The notes beneath the pieces are model-generated. The model saw nothing but the letters and a program-made list of their open reading frames with translations. It made no database searches and had not been told where the DNA came from. Made by a program: the position numbers and the translations under genes. A stretch of 12,602 nucleotides of DNA from positions 1 through 12,602 of the forward strand of contig CALCMD010000115.1 in the NCBI GenBank assembly GCA_937965795.1, given 5' to 3'. Below are positions 1-7,358 of the stretch, in pieces. This stretch comes from an uncultured Lachnospiraceae bacterium. GTDB taxonomy: Bacteria > Bacillota > Clostridia > Lachnospirales > Lachnospiraceae. Numbering within the stretch: position 1 is the stretch's first letter; every line of letters starts with the position of its first letter.

Positions 1-299
1 ACATTCGCAAAAGAAAGGCTGATGACCGGATACGTCCCCTGAAGCTTCCTGTACTGCTCATCCTCCCAGATGGAAAGTCCTTCAAACAGATCGCCCCGTC
101 CGGCATAATCCACAGAGAAAAACTGTTCTGTCATGCTCATGTTCAGTGTCTTTCCAAAACGTCTCGGACGGGTAATCAAAGTCACATCGTCCTCCGCCTC
201 CCACCACTCACGGATAAAGTTTGTCTTATCAATATAAAAAACATTTCTCGTTCTCATTTTTTCAAAATCCTGCCGTCCAATGCTAATTGTCCTTGCCAT
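1..299 (-). CDS. AAA-ATPase-like / PD-(D/E)XK nuclease family protein, N-terminal part
   Basis: The first 99 codons of a gene that runs off the left edge. The start ATG at 299-297 is preceded by an AGGAAG ribosome binding site. The N-terminus MARTISIGRQDFEKMR is followed by a YIDKT motif, then TRPRRFGKT near residues 42-50, which is the Walker A-like P-loop of the AAA-ATPase-like family (ATPase domain followed by a C-terminal PD-(D/E)XK nuclease domain, often labelled DUF1703). The FF..Y.GR.DLFEGL.I segment after it is also typical. Members are very common, often multicopy, in gut Clostridia and Bacteroidetes; their biological role is not well established. The gene lies downstream of the DGR operon in the same orientation but has its own putative promoter and is separated from the operon by a terminator. 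The family assignment is confident; function is not. Confidence 0.85.
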   Translation of the reverse strand, partial: MARTISIGRQDFEKMRTRNVFYIDKTNFIREWWEAEDDVTLITRPRRFGKTLNMSMTEQFFSVDYAGRGDLFEGLSIWEDEQYRKLQGTYPVISLSFAN

Positions 300-365
300 A
301 ACATCACTTCCTTTTCGCCGTCTGTCCGCTTCCTCTGTCTGAAACACTCCAAAGGCCTTTTTTCC

Positions 366-394
366 ATTATACCCAATCCTCTCTTACTTTTCTA
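366..394 (-). promoter_or_regulatory. Putative sigma-A promoter of the AAA-ATPase-like gene
   Basis: On the minus strand a perfect TATAAT -10 box (371-366) lies 17 bp from TAGAAA (394-389), a 4/6 match to TTGACA. It sits about 70 bp upstream of the ATG at 299. Just upstream, 397-411 is a short dyad, AAAAGT-ATC-ACTTTT, which could be an operator. Prediction from sequence only. Confidence 0.45.
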
Positions 395-473
395 TAAAAA
401 GTATCACTTTTCATCAAATCTTTTTTGTTATATATCTTATTGTATGAAGCATCTCTTCTACCCGGACGAAAAC

Positions 474-501
474 CGGCAGACGGAGGATTCCCCGTCTGCC
501 G
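474..501 (-). terminator. Hairpin terminator of the DGR operon
   Basis: A perfect 10-bp inverted repeat (CGGCAGACGG / CCGTCTGCCG) with an 8-nt loop starts 7 bp past the stop codon of the large target gene. On the minus strand it is followed by GGTTTT, a short U-tract. It separates the DGR operon from the AAA-ATPase-like gene. Confidence 0.65.
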
Positions 502-508
502 TATTGGT

Positions 509-3500
509 TTACCGCACCTTTGCCTTTTTACTCATTCCCGCCTTCCTGAATTTCTTCATCAGCCCGGCTTTCTGTTTCTTACTCAGCTTTTTCGCGCTTA
601 CCGTCATCTTTGCCGACGTCTTTTTAAAGGCTCCCGTCGAAATGTTCCGCAGCGCTTTTCCTTTGATCTGGACACTTTTTAGCGATCTGCATCCCATAAA
701 TGCCTGCGCCCTGACTGCCGACACATATTTTCCAAAGGCAGCCTTTTTCAGCTTCCTGCAATTCTGAAACGCCCTTTTCTCCACAGACGTTACTTTAAAA
801 CTCTTTCCCTGGATTCTGATGGTATCCGGTATGTTCAACGCCGTCAGCTTTTTCGTGACGCTTCCTGTCAGGGCGGCTTCGCCTGTGCCGTCTGCATTGA
901 CCCTGCTTACTTTGTACTTTAAGCGCCCGATTTTTATGGTCTGGCCTTTGCGGACGACGGGTTTGGAAGGTTTTTCTGTCTCGTCCGGATGCTTCTCCGA
1001 TTCGCCGGGCGGTGTTTCTGTTTCCGGCGGTATCGGCGTATCTCCGCCGGAACTGCCGGTTTCTTTCTCACGGAATACCGTATAATCGTAGTTATCACTT
1101 TCGTATTTTTCAGGGACGCTTGATGTCACGACATAATACAGGGCATTGGCGTCTGTCTCATATCCATTCTTTCCTCTCGGATAAGTAAAATCTACCGTAA
1201 CCAGATCCCCCTTCTTTAAGGTTCCAAGCTCCATCGAGGAAACCAGTTCCCCGTCCGCCGTATCTTTATGAACCTCCAGCGCTGCTTCCGCAGGTAGTGC
1301 CTCATGATTTCCTGCTGTCACATGGACGATCTTTCCGTTTTCCCACACATCCTCTGTGACTACCGCGGATACATCCGCATAGCCTGCCATCAGCCGGAAC
1401 TGATTGTTGGACGTGTCCCTGTCTCCCTCTACTTCTGTCTGAATCAGGAGCTCCCTGTAGGAAACAGCCTCCGGCACCGTATAGGACGCCTCCAGAATCG
1501 CACTCTCTCCCGGAAGGATATTCGCCGTCACATCCGTTGTCTGTCCATCTGCCGTCACCCTGCATTCTGTCACCTTTTCCGTGCCAAGATTCCGGACTAC
1601 CGTATAGATGACCGTTCTTTCTCCGGGGATTTCCGTGCCGTCTTCGATATAGGCATCCACGATCTCCACATCCGGCTTCGGCGCAAGCTGCATAGCGTAC
1701 AACTTTCCAGCCCCTATGGTGCTGCCTTTCCGGTAAAGAACCTCCATCTCCCCCTCTGCATTGTAATAGCCGCTGGGACGGAAGATACTTTCTTCACTGT
1801 CAGACAGAAGCACTTTGGAGCTCCAGGTTCCAGACGCTTCATCATACAGGCTTGCCGTCAACTGATACACCTGATTTTCATCCACATCTGACCATACCAG
1901 GGCGGTCTGGTTTCCCCCGCCGTTTACAACCGTAAAGTTTTCCGAAATCCCTGCTTCCCCTGCCGGAATCAGACTCTGCCGACCGGACGCATCCAGAATC
2001 CTGCATCCCTCCGGCGTGTACCAGAACAGCGCCGTCTCTCCCTGATATCCGGCATACCGGGGAGCGGAATCGTAGCTCTCATTCTGTGTTACCCTTGTAC
2101 TCTTTCCATCCGAGGTAAACAGATAAATCTCCCTGTCCTCCAGCGTCGTAAGGTCTTTATCCGTATCCACGCATACTGCCGCCGTCACTACATCGTCCAC
2201 CACGGATACATCATACGTAACAGGAAGTCCCTGGGACAGTTCAAACTCTCTGTGAACCGCTGTATTCCCGCAGATTCCTTCCATAAACAGAAGATTATCC
2301 CCGGTCAGGCCGAAGATATCCGACGCCGTATTTTTCAGCCCTGCCGCCGTAAGGTTTCCATCCGCATCCATCGCAATACGCGCGCTGCTGTAAGCTACCT
2401 CCGGGGAGGAAGAAAGCGCCGTGGAAGCCTCACGGAAACATCCGGCGTCCGCATCCCAGAGAGCCGTGCAGATTTCTCCGGACTGGAACACCTCTTCCAC
2501 AGAAGAAGCATTCGTCATAGAAGCATCATAATTCAGCCACGACACGGCAATTCTCCCATTGTTCCCGGTCAGGTGCGGGTAGAAATCCCCCGTTCCGTCT
2601 TCGGCCACTGCCTGCGGCTCGCTCCATGCGCCAGTTTCTTTGTCATAAACGGTATATACCAGCTTCGTCCGGTGAATCGTTGGCCGGGAATTATCCTCCG
2701 TCAAAAATGCCGCCAGCGTCGTGTCCCCTTCCTGAATCAGCATCGGCTCTGTCAGTTCTGAGACGCCTGTCTGTAACAGCTTCTCCGACAGGCCGGAAGA
2801 TGCCGCACGGGATTTCCGTGTCCGCTCCGTCTGGCCGCCGTACCAGTGGGACTCCGGCAGAAGCTGCACCGGAAGCGTGTAGCTGTCCATATCGTACAGG
2901 GGGTCTGCCGCCTTTGTTTCCGGAATCGCACTTTTCGCCAGCCCCCCGGCTTTGCTGTCAGACTCTTTATACAGCGAATAGGTCGCCTTCGCCATTTCTT
3001 TCGAATAGTCAAATCCCAGGACGCTTGCTTTCAGGCTCAGGGAACCGGTTAAATCCGCCTGTGTCAGCCCTTTCGGAAGGTCAATCACACATGGCATGGA
3101 ACCGCTGCCCTCGACGCCGACCTTCGCCACATACAGTACGCCTACGCCGCCTCCCACACTTAAGGACGGGGTAATGGTAAGCTTCGTGCTGCCGCCGAAT
3201 TTCCGCTCTGAAGTATTATAGGTTACGCTGCCTGCCAGTTCCCCCTTCACTCCCAGAGATTCTTCAAGATAAACTGGAATCACGCCTACGACATATTGCT
3301 GTTTAAATGAAGTACTTAAGTCGATCGCCACCTGAAGCCCTCCGCTTAAAGGCTCCGTGCTGTCCGCCGACAGGTCATTCTCCAGCCAGCCGTATCCCGT
3401 AGCCTTGATCGTCGCCTTTGACGTCCAGTGAGTATCCAGATTTCCTGACGTCAGGACGTTCCGCCACTGGGACAGTGACAGATCATACGGCTGGCTCTCG

Positions 3501-5530
3501 CAGAACTTCTTCCAGGCTTTCCACTCCTCATCATCAAAAAGATCCTTTTTCAGGCTGTCCGGCTCTACTCCCAGCATGATCCTGATTTTCGAATCCTTTC
3601 GCTGTATCTTTGCCTTAATCTTCCCCAGATCGAAAGAGAGCTTGTCATTATTCAAAAATGGGATATCCGTCTGCCAGTCCGACTCACTGCTTTTATTCAG
3701 AATCGGAATAGAATTGTCAACCCCTGCGGGAACCAGTCCATGATCAGGCACAGTAATATAGACCCACTCCGGCTCACTCTCTGTCCCATCCGCCGCGATT
3801 AACTTCACATAAATCTTCCCATCCCCGGTAAAGGTTTCCCCGATGTTCAGCCGGAAGACGCCGTCCTCACTTTCCAGCCTCTTTCCGTCCGTCTGATACA
3901 GGACGTACCTTCCGGGAGTCTTCTGATTCCAGCCCCCGCAGACACGGAAGGTCACGTTATCCGATCTTTGAAAACGCTGCCCGCCGCAGGACCTGGCGAT
4001 TTCATTTTGATAATACATCACCGTGGAGACATAGGGCTTCACATCGTCCCCATCTTTCTTCTTTTTCAAAGCCGTCGTGAACTGGTTTGTAGAAAACTGG
4101 CTCACAAAAGAGGGGGACGTCAGCGTCGTGTAGAATATGTAATCCCGGAACCCCTCTTTTGTCACCGTTATGCGCTTCATAGCGGATGGCTCCCGAAGGG
4201 AATTTGCGATATGCGCCACGCCCCCGCCGTCCGTGTCCGCCTGACCGACGCCCTCGATTTCTACGCGGGCGTTTTCTACCGTCCGAAACCCCAGACTGTC
4301 ATAGTCCGTCGCCTTAACGGTGATCTGGGAACTGTCGACTCCAGGCGGCACATCCCCTCCCGGCGTGACCGTCCCTTGCCCCACCTCCGCATCTGTCCCG
4401 TCGGAGCACACCGTCCCCGCCCAGGTGTAGAGATTCGAAGATGAAAGATTCAGATTCAAAGCCGACCGGACGCCGTCACCACTGATGTCGACAATGAAGC
4501 CATACCCGTAGACCCAGCCGTCGCCGCTGACGCTCAAAGCAAAGTATCCATAAAAGCCCGGCGAGCGCAGCCACCAGTCGCCGTTTCCGGCGTAAGTCCC
4601 TGTATTGCTCCACATCCCCATTGCCTTTGCATAGGCGCTGCTCTGGCAGCGACGGGCTTCATCATATGTATTATAGCCCTTTACAAACCCGTACGCCTTT
4701 GCGGTATCGGTATTCCATACGTCCGATTCGGAGAGCAGGAAGATTTTGTCCGTGGTATTGTTGCCACCTTCCGTGCCGTAATCAATATTGTCTGCATTCT
4801 CCAGCGGTGAGTCTGCGATCGCCGCCCGTTCCGAAGCAGTAAAGGCGCTGCCGATAAAGTTCTTCTGGGTGTAGTCCACGGACTGCTGGTTGCTCCCGGC
4901 TCCATAGCCGTTCAGCCAGCTCCTTATGGTACTGGTCTCCCAGGTGACACTTTCATATACCGTATGGTACTTCTGATCGTCGAGGGCGATATCCGAAAGA
5001 AGCAGCGCCTGCTTCCCGTCGGTGCAGAGTACCCGCCACTTGATGGGTTCGTATTTAAAGTAGTGGTAGTCCGTATCATTGCTCCACTGATAATAATTAC
5101 TGTCACTGTCTGTATACGTCGCATCCTCTTTTTTCATCCTACGGTACTTTGCGCCGTTTAAGGTGACGTCGTTGTTCGCATCCCAGCCGGATGCGCTCTG
5201 GAGGGCGGCGTATACGCTGTCTGAGACGATGACGTCCCCGTCCCGCCGCAGACTGGCGGCCAGAGCCGTATACTCTACATCTGAAGGTATCACTTCCGCC
5301 TGCGGGTAGCTTCCGAACCACACACAGTCCCAGGTGACTTTCTGCCCTGCTTCCATACTGTCATCCGCCACGATGCGGGGATTTTTCAGCGTGACATCCG
5401 CCGCTTCCGCTTTTTCCGCCGCTCTCTCCGGTATCGCTGCCGAGAGCGGTGTCAGAGCCAGCACCGCTGTCAGAAGCAGGGACAGCAGACGCTTTGGTTT
5501 GCCTGATCTGTTCTTTGATGTTTCTTTCAT
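509..5530 (-). CDS. DGR target: large secreted DUF6273 protein with variable region and LRR C-terminus
   Basis: A 1673-residue protein. The ATG at 5530 was chosen because a strong AAGGAGGAGAG lies just upstream and a signal peptide follows (basic MKETSKNRSGKPKR, then LLSLLLTAVLALTPLSAA); the reading frame stays open 48 codons further upstream but without such signals. Architecture as seen: DUF6273-type domain at about 48-375 containing the variable repeat (residues 319-358); a carboxypeptidase-regulatory-like beta domain at about 402-470; a long beta-rich middle; a stretch with DKETGAWSEPQ-type beta-propeller-like repeats at about 980-1280; two CARDB-like Ig domains at about 1285-1490; a Pro/Glu/Thr linker at 1493-1524; and a BspA-like LRR (AFQNCRKLK, AFMGCRSLK) ending in a very basic tail. 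No LPXTG motif or C-terminal membrane anchor is seen. Inferred role: an extracellular ligand-binding protein whose binding face is diversified by the DGR. The first 170 bp overlap the RT gene, and the RBS lies inside RT codons, which suggests translational coupling. Confidence 0.93.
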   Translation of the reverse strand: MKETSKNRSGKPKRLLSLLLTAVLALTPLSAAIPERAAEKAEAADVTLKNPRIVADDSMEAGQKVTWDCVWFGSYPQAEVIPSDVEYTALAASLRRDGDVIVSDSVYAALQSASGWDANNDVTLNGAKYRRMKKEDATYTDSDSNYYQWSNDTDYHYFKYEPIKWRVLCTDGKQALLLSDIALDDQKYHTVYESVTWETSTIRSWLNGYGAGSNQQSVDYTQKNFIGSAFTASERAAIADSPLENADNIDYGTEGGNNTTDKIFLLSESDVWNTDTAKAYGFVKGYNTYDEARRCQSSAYAKAMGMWSNTGTYAGNGDWWLRSPGFYGYFALSVSGDGWVYGYGFIVDISGDGVRSALNLNLSSSNLYTWAGTVCSDGTDAEVGQGTVTPGGDVPPGVDSSQITVKATDYDSLGFRTVENARVEIEGVGQADTDGGGVAHIANSLREPSAMKRITVTKEGFRDYIFYTTLTSPSFVSQFSTNQFTTALKKKKDGDDVKPYVSTVMYYQNEIARSCGGQRFQRSDNVTFRVCGGWNQKTPGRYVLYQTDGKRLESEDGVFRLNIGETFTGDGKIYVKLIAADGTESEPEWVYITVPDHGLVPAGVDNSIPILNKSSESDWQTDIPFLNNDKLSFDLGKIKAKIQRKDSKIRIMLGVEPDSLKKDLFDDEEWKAWKKFCESQPYDLSLSQWRNVLTSGNLDTHWTSKATIKATGYGWLENDLSADSTEPLSGGLQVAIDLSTSFKQQYVVGVIPVYLEESLGVKGELAGSVTYNTSERKFGGSTKLTITPSLSVGGGVGVLYVAKVGVEGSGSMPCVIDLPKGLTQADLTGSLSLKASVLGFDYSKEMAKATYSLYKESDSKAGGLAKSAIPETKAADPLYDMDSYTLPVQLLPESHWYGGQTERTRKSRAASSGLSEKLLQTGVSELTEPMLIQEGDTTLAAFLTEDNSRPTIHRTKLVYTVYDKETGAWSEPQAVAEDGTGDFYPHLTGNNGRIAVSWLNYDASMTNASSVEEVFQSGEICTALWDADAGCFREASTALSSSPEVAYSSARIAMDADGNLTAAGLKNTASDIFGLTGDNLLFMEGICGNTAVHREFELSQGLPVTYDVSVVDDVVTAAVCVDTDKDLTTLEDREIYLFTSDGKSTRVTQNESYDSAPRYAGYQGETALFWYTPEGCRILDASGRQSLIPAGEAGISENFTVVNGGGNQTALVWSDVDENQVYQLTASLYDEASGTWSSKVLLSDSEESIFRPSGYYNAEGEMEVLYRKGSTIGAGKLYAMQLAPKPDVEIVDAYIEDGTEIPGERTVIYTVVRNLGTEKVTECRVTADGQTTDVTANILPGESAILEASYTVPEAVSYRELLIQTEVEGDRDTSNNQFRLMAGYADVSAVVTEDVWENGKIVHVTAGNHEALPAEAALEVHKDTADGELVSSMELGTLKKGDLVTVDFTYPRGKNGYETDANALYYVVTSSVPEKYESDNYDYTVFREKETGSSGGDTPIPPETETPPGESEKHPDETEKPSKPVVRKGQTIKIGRLKYKVSRVNADGTGEAALTGSVTKKLTALNIPDTIRIQGKSFKVTSVEKRAFQNCRKLKKAAFGKYVSAVRAQAFMGCRSLKSVQIKGKALRNISTGAFKKTSAKMTVSAKKLSKKQKAGLMKKFRKAGMSKKAKVR
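4457..4575 (-). repeat. DGR variable repeat (VR)
   Basis: This 119-bp segment aligns without gaps to the TR at 6811-6929. Of 119 positions 94 are identical and 25 differ. Read on the minus strand every difference falls on a TR adenine (13 A to T, 11 A to G, 1 A to C), and all 81 non-adenine positions are identical. It encodes residues 319-358 of the target, from the WWLRSPG motif to GVRSAL, changing 19 of the 40 amino acids encoded by TR. The coding-strand 3' end carries the GC-rich invariant stretch GGCGTCCGGTCGG, the expected position of the initiation-of-mutagenic-homology (IMH) site. The next 5' base, in the Trp319 codon, is also compatible with A to T change. Confidence 0.97.
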
Positions 5531-6602
5531 GTTCTTCTCTCTCCTCCTTCGTCTGTTTTGATAAAACGAGATGGTTCCATATATTTTTCTGTAGATGATA
5601 AGTATTTCCGTGGGACAGATGCCCCCGGTAACTTGCCAGGCTGCGGGAGACGGCTTCCATATCCATGATTCCATTCCGGTAAGCGTGGCGGTAGCGTTTC
5701 AGCTTCCGTTTCAGCCGCTTTTTGTTGCTTGTCCGAAGTTTCCGTATGACTTTCCCGGTGTCCGTCAGATAGAAGTGGAATCCGAGGTAGTCGACGCCCT
5801 GCGAAAGCGGCACGATCTGTGTTTTCTGATTAAATTCCAGCTTTCTTTCCTTTTCGATATATGCTTTCATCTGCGACAGGCAATCTTTCAGGTACTCTCT
5901 ATCCGGATGAACCAATATGCCATCATCCATATACCGTGTGTAATAACGTACCCGGAGCTTCTCCTTAATCAGCCTGTCCAGTCCGTCCAGATAATACAGT
6001 GCGAACCACGAACTGGTCTGGTTACCCAGCGGAAGCCCTTTTGACGGAGCACACTCATAGCTGTCGATAAACTGCCGGATGAGCCTGCATACCCTGCTAT
6101 CTTCTCCAAACGCACGCTGATAGAGCGCATACAGGATTTCATGGTCGATACTGTCAAAGTACTTCCGGATATCATATTTCAGAAAATATCCTTCCGTTCC
6201 ATGCTTCCGGTAGAATTCGCGGAGGAATCCGCTCAGGCGGTTCATCGCAAAGTGTGTGCCTTTTCCCTTTCTGCTTGCCGCATTATCAAAAATGAGATGC
6301 CTTTCCATAAAAGGTTCTATGACATTATCGCACAGGGTGTGCTGGACAATCCGATCACGGTATTGCAGGGCATGAATCAGACGTTCCTTCGGATCATATA
6401 TTTTAAACTGTTCATACTTCTGTGGTTTATATTTCCCATTCAAGAGCTCCCATTGCAGTTCATACAGCTTCTGCCCCAGATCCATTTCAAACGCTATGAC
6501 GTCTTTCTGGCATCTCTTTCCACGTCTCGATTTCAGATGCGCCTGATACAGATTTTCAAACCTGCACATTTCCTCATAAGTCATTCTATGCTTTTTCTCC
6601 AC
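5361..6602 (-). CDS. DGR reverse transcriptase
   Basis: Group II intron-like reverse transcriptase of the DGR class, 413 residues from a GTG at 6602. The RBS there is weak, and ATG at 6584 (MTYEEMCRF) is a reasonable alternative. Motifs: KYDIRKYFD with catalytic Asp144; GLPLGNQTSSWF at 190-200, whose LGNxxS form in place of the usual QG is typical of DGR RTs; YTRYMDDGILVH with Asp226 and Asp227; and GVDYLGFHF at 269-277. There is no maturase or endonuclease domain. With Avd it is expected to copy the TR transcript into cDNA with random bases opposite adenines and so rewrite VR. Residues 358-413 are encoded in another frame over the start of the target gene; this tail is low-complexity (Gly/Ser/Asp/Ala) and probably not part of the conserved fold. 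Confidence 0.96.
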   Translation of the reverse strand: MEKKHRMTYEEMCRFENLYQAHLKSRRGKRCQKDVIAFEMDLGQKLYELQWELLNGKYKPQKYEQFKIYDPKERLIHALQYRDRIVQHTLCDNVIEPFMERHLIFDNAASRKGKGTHFAMNRLSGFLREFYRKHGTEGYFLKYDIRKYFDSIDHEILYALYQRAFGEDSRVCRLIRQFIDSYECAPSKGLPLGNQTSSWFALYYLDGLDRLIKEKLRVRYYTRYMDDGILVHPDREYLKDCLSQMKAYIEKERKLEFNQKTQIVPLSQGVDYLGFHFYLTDTGKVIRKLRTSNKKRLKRKLKRYRHAYRNGIMDMEAVSRSLASYRGHLSHGNTYHLQKNIWNHLVLSKQTKEEREEHERNIKEQIRQTKASAVPASDSGAGSDTALGSDTGESGGKSGSGGCHAEKSPHRGG

Positions 6603-6810
6603 ATCCTTTCCGGAGCCGCCGGGCAGCTTTCTATTTCCTGCAAATTATCTGTAAAGAAACGGAAAGCTGCAAAGGAGGAAAAGGTCTCCCGTCTCCTCCG
6701 TCCGGCGGTATGTGTTCTTCCGAAATGTTTCATTCGGAAAGGGATTCGGTTCCTTTGAAATAAGGCGCGGACAGTATTTCCTTAAACACCGTAACAGGCC
6801 GCAGACATTC
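6603..6810 (-). ncRNA. TR-RT spacer, structured part of the DGR template RNA
   Basis: The stretch between TR and the RT start has no credible gene. It holds several inverted repeats: GCAGCTTTC/GAAAGCTGC at 6623-6631 and 6662-6670 (9 bp), TTCCGAA/TTCGGAA at 6718-6724 and 6733-6739 (7 bp, 8-nt loop), and GGAGGA/TCCTCC around 6676-6701. In characterised DGRs the RNA 3' of TR is needed for priming and RT/Avd binding. That this spacer does the same here is inference from position and structure. Confidence 0.6.
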
Positions 6811-6929
6811 CAAATCCGACCGGACGCCGTTATTATTGTTGTTGACATTGTTGCCATTCCTGTTGACCCAGCCGTCGTTGTTGACGTTCATTGCATTGTT
6901 TTCATAATTGCCCGGCGAGCGCAGCCACC
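6811..6929 (-). repeat. DGR template repeat (TR)
   Basis: The template copy of the DGR, beginning 7 bp after the avd stop codon. Its coding strand is rich in AAC/AAT codons; read in the frame of VR it spells the WLRSPG motif, then a run dominated by Asn (for example NVNNDGWVNRNGNNVNNNNN), then GVRSDL. It contains 38 adenines, 25 of which are substituted in VR. The 3' end GGCGTCCGGTCGG is shared with VR, and homology stops four bases after a single A/C difference. It lies outside any recognised gene, between avd and RT, and is presumably transcribed with the operon. Confidence 0.97.
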
Positions 6930-6936
6930 TTCAACC

Positions 6937-7329
6937 TTATCCCTTATATCTATTCTGGTCGCTTCTTGACCATGCCAGCAGCAGACGCGTGACCTCTGTT
7001 GACTGGATAGATATCTGTTCATACTGTCTGGGAAGAATACATCCCTGCTCTTTTGCCGCCAGAGACAGAAAACCCAGCAGCTTTAAATCCACATAGGCGT
7101 TTCGCTGATAGTCCTTTCGCTGTGTGATATGAACCTCATCTTCTTTATCCCTGACATACACGAAATTCGCCCTGTACAGATTTTCCACAATGTCCAGACT
7201 CAGATTCTGTATACGGCTTACAAACGTAAACCGGAACTTTTTCGGACTCTTTTCCATTACTGTAAAGAGATAGCTTCCCAGGTCCTTTGCCTTTACAATC
7301 ACAGACAGTTCACTTTCTTTTTTTCTCAT
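6937..7329 (-). CDS. avd: DGR accessory variability determinant (Avd), four-helix bundle
   Basis: A 130-residue basic, mostly helical protein. The ATG at 7329 is the first possible start because an in-frame TAG lies three codons upstream; the RBS is weak. Features of the Avd / four-helix-bundle (S23-like) family: helix 1 about 14-27 (KAKDLGSYLFTVME), helix 2 after KKFRFTFVSRIQNLSLDIVENLYRAN at about 31-55, helix 3 DLKLLGFLSLAAKEQG at 81-96, and helix 4 about 103-120 ending LLLAWSR. Avd pentamers bind the DGR RT and nucleic acid and are needed for mutagenic homing in the Bordetella phage system. Position between a target-type gene and TR, with TR starting just past its stop, matches classic DGR order. 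Gene start is 29 bp after the upstream DUF6273 gene, so the two are cotranscribed. Confidence 0.9.
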   Translation of the reverse strand: MRKKESELSVIVKAKDLGSYLFTVMEKSPKKFRFTFVSRIQNLSLDIVENLYRANFVYVRDKEDEVHITQRKDYQRNAYVDLKLLGFLSLAAKEQGCILPRQYEQISIQSTEVTRLLLAWSRSDQNRYKG

Positions 7330-7358
7330 TGGATTCTATTCTTATTTTCTGCTCTCCT

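Noticed and set aside
1304..3174. Long open frames opposite the large target gene (for example 1304-1891 and 2626-3174, plus strand)
   Set aside because: They lie wholly inside a gene with clear domains, have no RBS, and show Arg/His/Pro-rich shadow composition.
5531..5674. 48-codon N-terminal extension of the large target protein
   Set aside because: It would be encoded over RT codons and lacks a signal peptide at its start. The ATG at 5530 has a strong RBS and begins a normal signal peptide.
5361..6602. Group II intron or retron reverse transcriptase
   Set aside because: There is no maturase or HNH domain, no intron boundaries and no msr/msd. The LGNxxS motif, Avd and TR/VR pair fit a DGR.
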